Positions 1 to 8,319 of a stretch of 64,000 nt of DNA are shown here, in pieces (the first letter of the stretch is position 1; every line of letters starts with the position of its first letter). Under the pieces are notes generated by a model. The model was not told where the DNA came from. It ran no database searches and was given only the letters and a program-made list of their open reading frames with translations. The DNA comes from Pontivivens ytuae. Lineage in GTDB: Bacteria > Pseudomonadota > Alphaproteobacteria > Rhodobacterales > Rhodobacteraceae. Position numbers and translations under genes: made by a program. The stretch spans positions 3,018,001-3,082,000 of the forward strand of contig NZ_CP064942.1 in NCBI RefSeq assembly GCF_015679265.1, written 5' to 3'.

Positions 1-969
1 GCGGAGCCGGGCCACGTGACCGTCGGCGACACGCTCTCGATCAAGGTCTACCAGGCGCTGGCCGCAGCCCTTGCGATGACCGACCGCAAGGTGATCCTCA
101 GCGACAACGGTAATTTTCCAAGCGATCTCTACATAGCGGAGGGGCTGATCGGCACTTTGGGCCGCGGCCACGAACTGCGCGTCGTGGAGCCGGAGGCTGT
201 GGAAGATACCCTGGATGAGAGCATCGGCGTCCTGATGCTGACCGAGGTCGACTACCGCACCGGCCGCCTCCACGACATGAAGGGGCTGACGGAGAAGGCT
301 CACGCGCTCGGCATCGTCACAGTCTGGGACCTCGCCCATTCCGCCGGCGCGTTGTCTGTGGATGTGAGCGGCACCCGTGCCGATTTCGCCGTCGGCTGCA
401 CCTACAAATACCTCAACGGCGGCCCGGGTGCTCCTGCCTTTATCTACGTCGCGCCGCGCCATGCGGAGACGGCGCGGCCCGCGCTCTGCGGCTGGCTGGG
501 CCACGAGGCGCCGTTCGCCTTCGACCCCGACTACCGCCCCGGCGCGGGCGTCGAGCGGATGCGGGTCGGCACGCCCCCGATCCTGCAATTTGCCGCCCTC
601 AATGCGGCGCTCGACGCCTGGGACGGCGTGGATATGGCGGATCTGCGCGCCGCCTCCCAACGCCTATCGGAGCGCTTCATCGCCGAGGTCGAGGCGCGCA
701 CCGACCTCGTCCTCGCCTCCCCCCGCGACCCCGCCCGGCGCGGCTCGCAAGTCAGCTTCCGCCACCCCGACGGCTACGCGGTCATGCAGGCCCTGATCGC
801 CCGCGGTGTGATCGGAGATTTCCGCGCCCCCGACATCCTCCGCTTCGGCTTCACCCCGCTTTATCTGGGCGAAGAGGAGGTTGTGGAGGCCGCCGCGATC
901 CTGTCCGAGATCCTCACCACCGGCACCTGGGACCGGGCCGAGTTCCACCAGCGGCAGGCGGTGACATGA
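1..969 (+). CDS. kynU: Kynureninase, 5' end cut off by window edge
   Basis: PLP enzyme that cleaves kynurenine (or 3-hydroxykynurenine) to anthranilate and alanine, in tryptophan breakdown. The frame is open to base 1, so the gene starts upstream; about 322 residues are visible of a family length near 400. The PLP lysine lies in a [10 protein letters not shown] motif (codon at 406-408), preceded by WDLAHSAGA, the usual aspartate/histidine cofactor-binding stretch. It overlaps the next gene by ATGA and heads a four-gene operon with tryptophan 2,3-dioxygenase, which fixes the pathway. Family assignment is firm; substrate preference cannot be read. Confidence 0.95.
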   Translation, partial: AEPGHVTVGDTLSIKVYQALAAALAMTDRKVILSDNGNFPSDLYIAEGLIGTLGRGHELRVVEPEAVEDTLDESIGVLMLTEVDYRTGRLHDMKGLTEKAHALGIVTVWDLAHSAGALSVDVSGTRADFAVGCTYKYLNGGPGAPAFIYVAPRHAETARPALCGWLGHEAPFAFDPDYRPGAGVERMRVGTPPILQFAALNAALDAWDGVDMADLRAASQRLSERFIAEVEARTDLVLASPRDPARRGSQVSFRHPDGYAVMQALIARGVIGDFRAPDILRFGFTPLYLGEEEVVEAAAILSEILTTGTWDRAEFHQRQAVT

Positions 970-1337
970 GCGTCCGCATCGAGTACCGGGACCCCGAGGC
1001 TCGGGCCTGGGCGATGAAGACCTACGGCCTCGCCGCCGCGGCAGCTTTCCTCGGCTGCCTCTTCGCACTGAACGCGCCCACTTGGACGACGCCTTTCCTG
1101 CATGGAGCGTTCAGCGGCCCGCTAGGTCTGGTCGCCGCCGGCCTCTTCGCACGATATCCCCGCGAGGTGCGCCAGGTTGCACGCATCGGCGTCGTGGGAA
1201 CGCTCGGGATCGACGTTCTGCAGCTCGTCCTGAACAATGGCGGCGCCTTCTTTCTCGGCTGGGTGTTTCTCGCGATCTGGGGTGTGCTGGGGCTGAGGCT
1301 CGACGGCCTGCTCGCCTCGCTGGAGAATGCGGAATGA
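966..1337 (+). CDS. Small integral membrane protein in the kynurenine operon
   Basis: A 123-residue protein with three or four predicted hydrophobic segments (about residues 19-35, 45-62, 73-90 and 95-112) and a charged, cytoplasmic-looking N-terminus. I do not recognise a named family. It starts inside the kynU stop (ATGA) and its own stop overlaps the start of tryptophan 2,3-dioxygenase, so all three are translationally coupled. The position suggests a role linked to tryptophan or kynurenine handling, for example transport or membrane anchoring, but no catalytic or transport motif is visible. Confidence 0.8.
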   Translation: MSVRIEYRDPEARAWAMKTYGLAAAAAFLGCLFALNAPTWTTPFLHGAFSGPLGLVAAGLFARYPREVRQVARIGVVGTLGIDVLQLVLNNGGAFFLGWVFLAIWGVLGLRLDGLLASLENAE

Positions 1338-2143
1338 CCACCCCCGTCACCGACTTCTCCGACCGCATGTCCTACACCGACTACCTGCATCTCGACGCGG
1401 TGCTGACCGCGCAGCATCCGCTGTCGGACGCCCATGACGAGATGCTGTTCATCGTGCAGCATCAGACGTCGGAGCTCTGGATGCGCCTCGCCATCCACGA
1501 ACTCGACGCGGCCCGCGCCGCGCTGGCCGAGGACGACATCCGCCCCGCCTTCAAGATGCTCGCCCGGGTCGCCCGGATCTTCGAGCAGCTCAACGGCGCC
1601 TGGGACGTGCTGCGCACCATGACGCCCGCCGACTACACCCGGTTTCGCGAGAGCCTCGGCCAGTCCTCCGGCTTCCAGTCGTGGCAGTACCGACGCATCG
1701 AATACATGCTGGGCAATCGCAATCCCGCGATGCTGAAACCCCACGCCCACCGCCTGGATCTGGTCGAGGCGTTGGAGGCCGAGCGCCAGCGTCCCTCGCT
1801 CTACGACGTGGCGCTTGCCCGCCTCGCCGAGGTCGCCGACCTGCCTGCCGAGGTACTCAATCGCGACCTCACCCAGCCCTACCGCGCCGACCCGCGCGTC
1901 ACTGCCGCCTGGGCCACGATCTACCGCGCTCCCGAGGCGTACTGGCACCTCTACGAGCTGGCCGAGAAGCTGGTGGACATGGAGGACTACTTCCGCCGCT
2001 GGCGCTTCAACCACGTCACCACCGTCGAGCGCGTCATCGGCTTCAAGCGCGGCACGGGCGGCACCGGCGGTGTCTCCTATCTCAAGAAGATGCTCGAAAC
2101 CGAGCTCTTCCCCGAACTCTGGCAAGTGAGGACCGACCTATGA
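1334..2143 (+). CDS. kynA: Tryptophan 2,3-dioxygenase
   Basis: Heme enzyme that opens the indole ring of L-tryptophan with O2 to give N-formylkynurenine, the first step of the kynurenine pathway. The 269-residue length fits the bacterial family (about 270-280). Family landmarks are present: [11 protein letters not shown] near the N-terminus, [30 protein letters not shown], and the C-terminal [13 protein letters not shown] loop that contacts the substrate carboxylate. The ATG at 1334 overlaps the previous stop, and an upstream extension of the frame has no family similarity, so I start here. Kynurenine formamidase is not visible in the window. Confidence 0.97.
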   Translation: MTTPVTDFSDRMSYTDYLHLDAVLTAQHPLSDAHDEMLFIVQHQTSELWMRLAIHELDAARAALAEDDIRPAFKMLARVARIFEQLNGAWDVLRTMTPADYTRFRESLGQSSGFQSWQYRRIEYMLGNRNPAMLKPHAHRLDLVEALEAERQRPSLYDVALARLAEVADLPAEVLNRDLTQPYRADPRVTAAWATIYRAPEAYWHLYELAEKLVDMEDYFRRWRFNHVTTVERVIGFKRGTGGTGGVSYLKKMLETELFPELWQVRTDL

Positions 2144-2376
2144 GCGCCGTTTTCGTACAGCTCCGCTGCAAGCCCGGCACGACCTACGAGGTCGCCGATG
2201 AGCTCTGGGCGCGGGAGATCGTCTCCGAGCTCTACTCGACCTCCGGCGAGTGGGACCTGATGATGAAGCTCTACCCCCCCGAGGGCGCCGACATCGGCCA
2301 CTGGATCAACGAGAACGTGGCGAGCATCGCCAACGTGGAGCGCAGCCTGACGACCCTGACCTTCAAGGCCTTCTGA
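2140..2376 (+). CDS. Stand-alone Lrp/AsnC ligand-binding (RAM) domain protein
   Basis: A 78-residue protein made only of the Lrp/AsnC C-terminal sensing domain: a beta-alpha-beta fold starting [11 protein letters not shown], then the [11 protein letters not shown] core and an [13 protein letters not shown] ending. There is no N-terminal helix-turn-helix, so it cannot bind DNA like a full Lrp. Such small proteins assemble into ligand-binding rings or hetero-oligomerise with full-length regulators. The ATGA overlap with the dioxygenase makes it the last gene of the kyn operon, so tryptophan, kynurenine or anthranilate are candidate ligands (inference). Confidence 0.85.
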   Translation: MSAVFVQLRCKPGTTYEVADELWAREIVSELYSTSGEWDLMMKLYPPEGADIGHWINENVASIANVERSLTTLTFKAF

Positions 2377-2418
2377 GCGCGCTGCCGCGCGCCCGCCTTT
2401 TGAGCCCTGCGGGCCGCG

Positions 2419-2575
2419 TGCGTATTTGAAGAGAGTGATGGGCTTGGGGGCCGTCACCCCGCACGGCCGCTCGTGCCGCGGGGGTGACGCATCACTCTCG
2501 CGGTCATCGGCGCGCCCGCCTGTACCGCAGGCCCACGGTGCGCCGACCCAGGTTATCACTCTCTTAAAATACGCA
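2419..2575. repeat. Inverted-repeat element between kyn operon and peroxidase gene
   Basis: The 247-bp gap after the kyn operon holds near-perfect 22-bp terminal inverted repeats: left arm 2419-2440 (begins tgcgtatttgaagagagtga), right arm 2554-2575, 20 of 22 matching. Inside lies a GC-rich palindromic pair around 2450-2490 (ccgtcaccc against gggtgacg) and a second pair around 2509-2546 (tcggcgc against gcgccga). It could be a MITE-like or other palindromic intergenic repeat, or a large transcript-end structure. No transposase is present and no target duplication was identified. Confidence 0.6.
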
Positions 2576-2623
2576 ATCCTTCCGACGCTTGCCTGCTCGC
2601 GCGGCCCCGGCCATGGTTGCGCC

Positions 2624-3910
2624 ATGAAACGTCTGATTACGGCCCTCGTCCTCGCCACCCCGCTCTCCGCGCAGGAGTTCGGCCCCGTCACCGATGCCGA
2701 CTACCGGCCGACGGATCCGGCGCTCGTAGCGCTGGGCCGCGATCTCTTCTACGACCCGATCCTTTCGGGCAATCGCGAGGTCGCCTGCGCCACCTGCCAT
2801 CATCCGAAGCACGCCACTGCCGACGGTGTCGCGCTCGGCTTGGGCGACGGTGGCATCGGCCTCGGTCCGGACCGCCGCATCGACCCCGACAACCCGCCCG
2901 AGCAGCGCATCCCCCGCAACGCCCCCGCGCTCTTCAACCTCGGCGCGCGGGAGTTCACCGTGATGTTTCATGACGGACGGCTGGAGGAGGATGCGGAGCA
3001 GCCCGGCGGCATCCGCACGCCGATCGGCGCCGACATGGTGGGGGGCTTCGCCTCCGTCCTCTCCGCCCAGACGATGTTCCCGGTGCTCAGCCCTGACGAG
3101 ATGGCGGGGCATTACTCCGAGAATGAGATCGCGCAGGCCGTCCGCATGGGTCGCATCACTGGCGAAGGCGGTGCTTGGGACCTCCTGAGCGCCCGCGTTG
3201 CCGCGGTCCCCGCCTATGCCGACGCCTTCGCCGCCGCCGGACGGCCCGAGATCGCGTTCACCGATATCTCCGACGCCATCGCCCAGTTCATGGAGGCTGA
3301 GTGGCGCGCCGATGACAGCCCCTTCGACCGGTGGCTGCGGAGCGAGGCGGAGCTGCCGCCGCAGGCCGATGCCGGGCGGGAGCTCTTCTACGGTGAGGCT
3401 GGTTGCAGCACCTGCCACGCTGGCCCGTTCCAGACCGACCACGCCTTCCACGCCATCGCCATGCCGCAGCTCGGCCCCGGCAAGGCCGCCCGGTTCGAGG
3501 CGCACGCCCGTGATGAGGGGCGAGGCCGCGTGACGGGCCGGGCCGATGACGCCTACGCCTTCCGCACGCCGTCCCTGCGCAACGTCGCGGCCACCGCGCC
3601 CTACGGCCATGCGGGGGCCTACGCGACGCTGGAGGGGGTGATCCGTCATCACCGCGATCCCGTTTCGGGGTTCGAGCGCTACGACCGGGCGCAGGTCCGA
3701 CTGATCGGCGGCTTCGAGGATTGGACGCTGATGGACGGCCCCGACGCGGAGGCGATCCCGGCGGCCAACCGGCTCACCCCCGTGGCGCTCAGCGACGCAC
3801 AGGTCGCTGATCTGATCGCCTTCCTCGAGGCCCTCACCGACGAGACCAGCATCGCGGGGCGCAGCGGCATCCCCGAAACGGTGCCGAGCGGCCTTCCCGT
3901 CCCGCGTTAA
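2624..3910 (+). CDS. Di-heme cytochrome c peroxidase / MauG-family protein, periplasmic
   Basis: A 428-residue exported protein: signal peptide of about 16 residues ending LSAQ, two c-type heme motifs (CATCH at 55-59, CSTCH at 261-265) and the RNAPALFNLG and RTPSLRNVA stretches typical of the CcpA/MauG family. Members reduce H2O2 with electrons from cytochrome c, or oxidise protein or small-molecule substrates. I start at the ATG at 2624 because it gives a clean signal peptide; the frame is open further upstream into the inverted-repeat element. A paralogue with the same ending (VPSGLPV) lies at 35752-37080. True substrate unknown. Confidence 0.9.
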   Translation: MKRLITALVLATPLSAQEFGPVTDADYRPTDPALVALGRDLFYDPILSGNREVACATCHHPKHATADGVALGLGDGGIGLGPDRRIDPDNPPEQRIPRNAPALFNLGAREFTVMFHDGRLEEDAEQPGGIRTPIGADMVGGFASVLSAQTMFPVLSPDEMAGHYSENEIAQAVRMGRITGEGGAWDLLSARVAAVPAYADAFAAAGRPEIAFTDISDAIAQFMEAEWRADDSPFDRWLRSEAELPPQADAGRELFYGEAGCSTCHAGPFQTDHAFHAIAMPQLGPGKAARFEAHARDEGRGRVTGRADDAYAFRTPSLRNVAATAPYGHAGAYATLEGVIRHHRDPVSGFERYDRAQVRLIGGFEDWTLMDGPDAEAIPAANRLTPVALSDAQVADLIAFLEALTDETSIAGRSGIPETVPSGLPVPR

Positions 3911-3931
3911 CCTTTCGGCCGCCGTCGCAGC

Positions 3932-3981
3932 GGTGCACAGGTGTCATACGCCCGGTGCACGCGAGTCATACGCATTTCATA
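3932..3981. repeat. ATACGC/GTGCAC dispersed repeat, copy 1
   Basis: This short convergent gap between the peroxidase and CRTAC1 genes is built from repeated words: ggtgcac, gtcatacgc, cggtgcac and gtcatacgcat. On the other strand it reads atgcgtatga, cgtgcaccggg, cgtatgaca, tgtgcacc. The same words, in a slightly different order, recur at 62427-62484. No coding capacity. It may be a protein-binding site cluster or a family of palindromic intergenic repeats. Confidence 0.6.
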
Positions 3982-3986
3982 CCGCC

Positions 3987-5732
3987 CTATCGGGCCCAGA
4001 GATGTTGGTTAACCGCATCGAGCACGCGCCACTCCGACACCTCGCCATCGGGCCAGTGCACCCGAACCTCGGCGCCTTCGGCGACCCCCAGCCCGAAATG
4101 CTGCGGCCCCGCCTGACCTCCCCCATGGCCGCCGCCGACGGTGATCTCCCGCCAGTAGGTCCGGCCGTTGGCGACCAACTCGATGAAGGCGCCGACGGCC
4201 CGCGCGTTACCGCCGGGCTGGCGCAGGTCGAGGGTCAGCCAGTTGCCTGCACCTTCCGTAACATTCTGATGAAGCTCGATATTCGCGCGCCGGTTCACCA
4301 CGACGAGATCCAGCAGCCCGTCCGCGTTCAGGTCGACGAGCCCGCCACCGCGGCTCCGCTCGAAGGTGGCGATCCCGGCCTCCAGCCCCGCCTCCGCGAA
4401 GGTGCCATCGGCGCTCTGCATCAGCAGGTTGTTCGGATCGAGGTTCGCCGCATCGGGCATCTGGTCGACATTGCCCTTCGCGATGAAGAGATCGTCGCGC
4501 CCGTCATTATCGACGTCCCCGAACTCCGCATGCCACCCGGTGGAGGGCCGCCCGTCACCGCCTGCATAAGGCCTTTGTGACGTAGTTCCAAGGGCATAGG
4601 GTGCATCGACCCAGCCGTGACCGCCTTCGGAGAGCTGCATCCGCTGGTCGCCCATCGAGGTGAGCATCACCTCCGCCACGCCGTCTCCGTCGAGGTCGCG
4701 GGAGGCGATGCCCATGCCCCACAGCATGTGCCGCCGCCAGCCATCGGCTTCGGTCAGCAGTCGCGGCTCGACGTCCAGCGTCCACATCTGCTCCTGCCCG
4801 CCGCGCACGTAGTAGTGGCGGTCGTTCGACATGCGCAGGGTCGGTTCACCGGTTCTTAACGGGTCCGAAATTAGCATCGACAACGGGCAAAAGCCTGGCT
4901 CCAGCGGGATCGGCGCTGAATACCTATCCCCCTCCGGGCGGTGCAGCTCGCTGGAGTCGCAGGCCTCGAACGGGCCTTCCGGATCGCTCCGGTCGACATA
5001 GTTGCCGATGGCCAGCGTGGGCAGGCCGTCGCCTTCCCAAGTTGCGGAGAAGGCGGTGGACCAGCCGTCGCCTGCCGCGAAGGGCCATGGGCCTGGCGTG
5101 AAACCGCAGGTACCGTCGCCGCGCAACAGCAGGTTCGCGCCGACGCGCAGCACGGCGAGGTCGAGCGCCCCGTCGCCGTCGACGTCGAGCGGCCAAGCGC
5201 CGGTGACGCCGGTGAGCGGCACGCCGGGCGAAGATGTAGAAGTCGTGTGGGGCGGTGTCGAAGGGGCGGCGAGGCCGGTTTGAGCTGTCGCATTAACTGC
5301 AGACGACGCAGGATCGTTGGCTTCGGTGCCGACGCCGGTCGATGCTGTGAACGTTACGGTGGTTGTGGTCTGGTCCGAGCCGTCCGCTGAGGTGCCGTTC
5401 GACCCGTCGAGGTCAACGGTGGTTGGGCTGCCGGGGGTACCTCGCGCCGCAAGCGCGTCCGCCGCGACGGTCACCGCCCGGGCTTCGAAGCGCAGGTCGC
5501 CACCGCGGGGCGTTCGGTTCACGGCGAGGGTTGCCGGGTTCTCACCCCCGGCGAAGAAGAGGTCCGGCATCGCATCGCCGTTGCAGTCGAGGATCGCGAC
5601 GCCACCGCCCACGAAGTGCTCCCACCCGCCGCCGTAGACATGGGTAAAGTCTTGCTCCGGGGCGCGGTCGATGAAGCGCGGGCCAGCCTCCGCCGCTCCG
5701 GCGAACGTCAATAAGATCAGGACACTACGCAT
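3987..5732 (-). CDS. Secreted CRTAC1-type FG-GAP / ASPIC-UnbV protein with low-complexity insertion
   Basis: A 581-residue exported protein: signal peptide (first 16 residues, ending AEA), FG-GAP/VCBS beta-propeller repeats marked by calcium-type D-x-D-G-D loops (DVDGDG near 183-188, DLDGDG and DVDNDGRDD further on), and a C-terminal ASPIC/UnbV domain. Proteins of this kind are secreted and bind calcium; their biochemical function is largely unknown. Residues about 97-170 are a Ser/Thr/Ala/Gly-rich insertion splitting the first propeller repeats (see findings). The start overlaps the end of the ROK regulator gene by 8 bp, so the two are probably co-transcribed. Confidence 0.85.
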   Translation of the reverse strand: MRSVLILLTFAGAAEAGPRFIDRAPEQDFTHVYGGGWEHFVGGGVAILDCNGDAMPDLFFAGGENPATLAVNRTPRGGDLRFEARAVTVAADALAARGTPGSPTTVDLDGSNGTSADGSDQTTTTVTFTASTGVGTEANDPASSAVNATAQTGLAAPSTPPHTTSTSSPGVPLTGVTGAWPLDVDGDGALDLAVLRVGANLLLRGDGTCGFTPGPWPFAAGDGWSTAFSATWEGDGLPTLAIGNYVDRSDPEGPFEACDSSELHRPEGDRYSAPIPLEPGFCPLSMLISDPLRTGEPTLRMSNDRHYYVRGGQEQMWTLDVEPRLLTEADGWRRHMLWGMGIASRDLDGDGVAEVMLTSMGDQRMQLSEGGHGWVDAPYALGTTSQRPYAGGDGRPSTGWHAEFGDVDNDGRDDLFIAKGNVDQMPDAANLDPNNLLMQSADGTFAEAGLEAGIATFERSRGGGLVDLNADGLLDLVVVNRRANIELHQNVTEGAGNWLTLDLRQPGGNARAVGAFIELVANGRTYWREITVGGGHGGGQAGPQHFGLGVAEGAEVRVHWPDGEVSEWRVLDAVNQHLWAR

Positions 5733-6948
5733 CCGCCATCTCCCCCGCCAGCAGTTGCTCCGACAGGCGGTCGAGCGCCAGTGCGGCCGCCCCCTTGGCC
5801 CAGAGCTGATCCTCCCATTTGTGAATGCGCAGCTCCACCGGCGGGTGGCCGAGGTCGAGGGAGTTCGCCTCCATCCCCTCCCGCACCGCGTCCGAATAGA
5901 GGTAATCGTAGCGCATCTGCTCGCCTGACAGGATCACGAGCTCCGGGTCGAAGATGTTGACGATATTGGCGAGCCCGATGGCAAAGAGCCGCCCGGCGCG
6001 GTGGAAGATAGAGCGGGCGGCGAGGTTCCCGGCCTTCGCCTCGGCAAAGAGTTTCTCCAGCCGGTCTTGCGGGGCGAGCGGCGCATGGGGCAGCGCGGTC
6101 TCTGCCTCGCGCAACAGGGCGTAGTCGGCGACATAGGCTTCGAGGCAGCCGCGCTGACCGCAGCGGCAGAGAGCGCCCTCGGGCTGCACCTTCATGTGCC
6201 CGAACTCCGCCCCGCGGCCCCGCGTACCGCGATAGAGCCGGTTGCCGAGCACGATGCCCATGCCGACGCCCTGTTCGATGCTGACCACGATGAAGTCGCG
6301 CATCGCGCGGCCGACGCCGAACCACAGCTCCGCCATGGCGAGCAGGTTGGCGTCGTTGTCGATCGCGACCGGGCGGCCGAGCCGTTGTTCCAGGAGCTGC
6401 GCGAGCGGCACGTCGCAGACGGAGAGGGTGGGCGACCAGTGCACCATGCCGGTCTCCGTCGCGACGAAACCGGGGACGCCCACGCCGATGAAGGCAAGGT
6501 CGGTGCGGGTCAGCGCCGCTTCCGCAAGCGCCTGATCCAGCGCATCTTCCACGGAGGCGAGCACCGCCTCCGCATCGCAGGGGACGGGGCCGGCGGGAGT
6601 GGTCCGTTCGGCCAGCCGCCGCCCGGCGAAGTCCAGAAGGACGACAGTCACCACCCGGTCGCCGAGCTTCAGGCCTGCGACCACGTGGGCATCGGCGCGC
6701 AGGCGCAGGGCCACGCGGGGACGGCCGCGGGCGCCACCGGCGCCGCGGCCATCGGCCGTTTCCTCGATCAGGCCGCGGCTCATCAGGTCGGCCGTCAGCG
6801 TCGTGACAGTGGCTGGGCTGATGGACAGGTCGCGGGCGATGTCGACCCGGGCGATCTGACCGGCTGCGCGAATCCGCTCGAATATCAGGTCGCGCGCACT
6901 CCCCCCGGCGGGGGCGAGCGCCAGTCCCTGCGGGCCGTAGCCGGTCAT
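5725..6948 (-). CDS. xylR: ROK-family transcriptional repressor, probable xylose regulator
   Basis: A 407-residue regulator: N-terminal winged helix-turn-helix (residues about 15-70, with ISPATVTTLTADLMSRG as recognition region) followed by a ROK sugar-binding domain with the cysteine zinc motif CRCGQRGCLE. It lies divergently next to xylFHG-xylBA, so xylose is the likely inducer, as in other ROK-type XylR proteins. I choose the ATG at 6948, preceded by a GGAGG site, over a TTG 21 bases upstream. AT-rich palindromes in the shared upstream region are candidate operators. Its stop overlaps the start of the CRTAC1 gene. Confidence 0.9.
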   Translation of the reverse strand: MTGYGPQGLALAPAGGSARDLIFERIRAAGQIARVDIARDLSISPATVTTLTADLMSRGLIEETADGRGAGGARGRPRVALRLRADAHVVAGLKLGDRVVTVVLLDFAGRRLAERTTPAGPVPCDAEAVLASVEDALDQALAEAALTRTDLAFIGVGVPGFVATETGMVHWSPTLSVCDVPLAQLLEQRLGRPVAIDNDANLLAMAELWFGVGRAMRDFIVVSIEQGVGMGIVLGNRLYRGTRGRGAEFGHMKVQPEGALCRCGQRGCLEAYVADYALLREAETALPHAPLAPQDRLEKLFAEAKAGNLAARSIFHRAGRLFAIGLANIVNIFDPELVILSGEQMRYDYLYSDAVREGMEANSLDLGHPPVELRIHKWEDQLWAKGAAALALDRLSEQLLAGEMADA

Positions 6949-6959
6949 GAGGCCTCCAA

Positions 6960-7106
6960 TTAAATTCAACTGCTCAATTTAAACCGGTTTGGAATTGCCA
7001 TATTGCACCTGCGAAATGACCTAATCCGCACCATCCTTGCTGGTGAGCCTGCATATCAGCCCAAGCTGGGTCAAATATTTTTTGACTTTCAAATTTAATC
7101 GTTCAA
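6960..7106. promoter_or_regulatory. Divergent xylR/xylF control region with AT-rich palindromes
   Basis: The 222-bp gap is clearly AT-richer than its surroundings. It holds TTAAATT-N9-AATTTAA at 6960-6982, just upstream of the xylR start; GTCAAA-N5-TTTGAC at 7070-7086; and a related AAATTTAA half-site within 7090-7106, ahead of xylF. These are plausible ROK-repressor operators giving joint control of xylR and the transport operon. No convincing -10/-35 pair can be fixed by eye. Confidence 0.6.
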
Positions 7107-7170
7107 GGTGACCCCACGATCCGGCAGCCGTTTCGAATCAAGAGCCGTCGGACCAACTCGGGAGGACATC

Positions 7171-8205
7171 ATGAACTTCAACAAGACCCTCGCGGCTGCC
7201 GTCGTGCTCGCCGCAGGCTTCGCCACCCCCTCGCTCGCCCAGGATCTCACCGTCGGCGTGAGCTGGTCGAACTTCCAGGAAGAGCGTTGGAAGACCGACG
7301 AGGCCGCCATCGTGGCAGCGCTCGAAGCGGCCGGTGCCGAGTACATCTCCGCCGACGCGCAGTCGTCCTCGGCCAAGCAGCTCTCGGACGTTGAGTCGCT
7401 GATCGCGCAGGGCGCGGACGCGCTGATCATCCTCGCGCAGGACGCCTCTGCCATCGGCCCGGCAGTGCAGCAGGCCTCCGACGAGGGCATCCCGGTCGTG
7501 GCCTATGACCGCCTGATCGAGGACCCGCGCGCCTTCTACCTGACCTTCGATAACGTGGAAGTCGGCCGCATGCAGGCCCGCGCGGTGCTCGAGGCACAGC
7601 CCGAAGGCAACTACGTGATGATCAAGGGCTCGCCGACCGACCCGAACGCGGACTTCCTGCGCGGCGGTCAGCAGGAGATCCTGCAGGAGGCGATCGATGC
7701 GGGCAACGTCACCATCGTGGGCGAGGCCTACACCGATGGCTGGCTGCCCGCCAACGCACAGCGCAACATGGAGCAGATCCTGACCGCGCAGGCCAATGAG
7801 GTCGACGCGGTCGTCGCCTCCAACGACGGCACCGCGGGCGGTGTGGTCGCGGCGCTGACGGCACAGGGCATGGAGGGCATCCCGGTCTCCGGCCAGGATG
7901 GCGACCACGCAGCGCTGAACCGCGTCGCGCTCGGCACGCAGACCGTCTCCGTCTGGAAGGACGCGCGGGATCTCGGCCGCGCGGCCGGTGAGATCGCGGT
8001 CGCCCTCGCCGGTGGCACCGACCTCGCCGACATCGAAGGCGTGGAGCAGTGGACCTCCCCGGGCGGCACCACGATGTATGCCGAGTTCCTGGAGCCGGTT
8101 CCGGTCACCGCGGCCAACCTCGCCACGGTGGTGGACGCAGGCTGGATCACGCAGGAAGCGCTCTGCCAGAACGTGCCCGCGGGCAGCGTCGACGTCTGCG
8201 GCTGA
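7171..8205 (+). CDS. xylF: D-xylose ABC transporter, periplasmic binding protein
   Basis: A 344-residue periplasmic sugar-binding protein of the ribose/xylose (peripla_BP_4) family that delivers xylose to XylH. The signal peptide ends SLA before residue 24, followed by the DLTVGVSW strand and a [20 protein letters not shown] stretch typical of XylF. A GGAGG site at 7161-7165 fixes the ATG at 7171. It is first in xylF-xylH-xylG-xylB-xylA and is followed by a strong stem-loop that may stabilise its message and give it excess expression over the permease. Confidence 0.95.
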   Translation: MNFNKTLAAAVVLAAGFATPSLAQDLTVGVSWSNFQEERWKTDEAAIVAALEAAGAEYISADAQSSSAKQLSDVESLIAQGADALIILAQDASAIGPAVQQASDEGIPVVAYDRLIEDPRAFYLTFDNVEVGRMQARAVLEAQPEGNYVMIKGSPTDPNADFLRGGQQEILQEAIDAGNVTIVGEAYTDGWLPANAQRNMEQILTAQANEVDAVVASNDGTAGGVVAALTAQGMEGIPVSGQDGDHAALNRVALGTQTVSVWKDARDLGRAAGEIAVALAGGTDLADIEGVEQWTSPGGTTMYAEFLEPVPVTAANLATVVDAGWITQEALCQNVPAGSVDVCG

Positions 8206-8223
8206 TCGCCGGACAGCACAACC

Positions 8224-8293
8224 GTCCCGGCCTTCGGGCCGGGACCTCTCGCCCCGCGTGTTGAGCGGGGGCGGCTCCGGAGGGTTTCCGGAG
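8224..8293 (+). promoter_or_regulatory. Tandem stem-loops between xylF and xylH
   Basis: Three hairpins in the 114-bp gap: a perfect 9-bp stem closed by a UUCG tetraloop at 8224-8245, a gccccgc/gcgggg stem at about 8251-8272, and ctccgga/tccggag at 8275-8293. No U-tract follows, so this is better read as an mRNA-stabilising or attenuating structure than as a full terminator. It fits the usual need for more binding protein than permease. Confidence 0.7.
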
Positions 8294-8319
8294 CGGTACC
8301 GATCCACAGGGATACGAGT

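Noticed and set aside
2419..2575. Insertion sequence
   Set aside because: Terminal inverted repeats are present, but there is no transposase and no room for one; kept only as a MITE-like repeat.
3933..4580. 215-residue open frame opposite the CRTAC1-type gene
   Set aside because: It is a mirror of the FG-GAP coding sequence on the other strand; no ribosome site or family motif. Long antisense frames are common in this GC-rich DNA.
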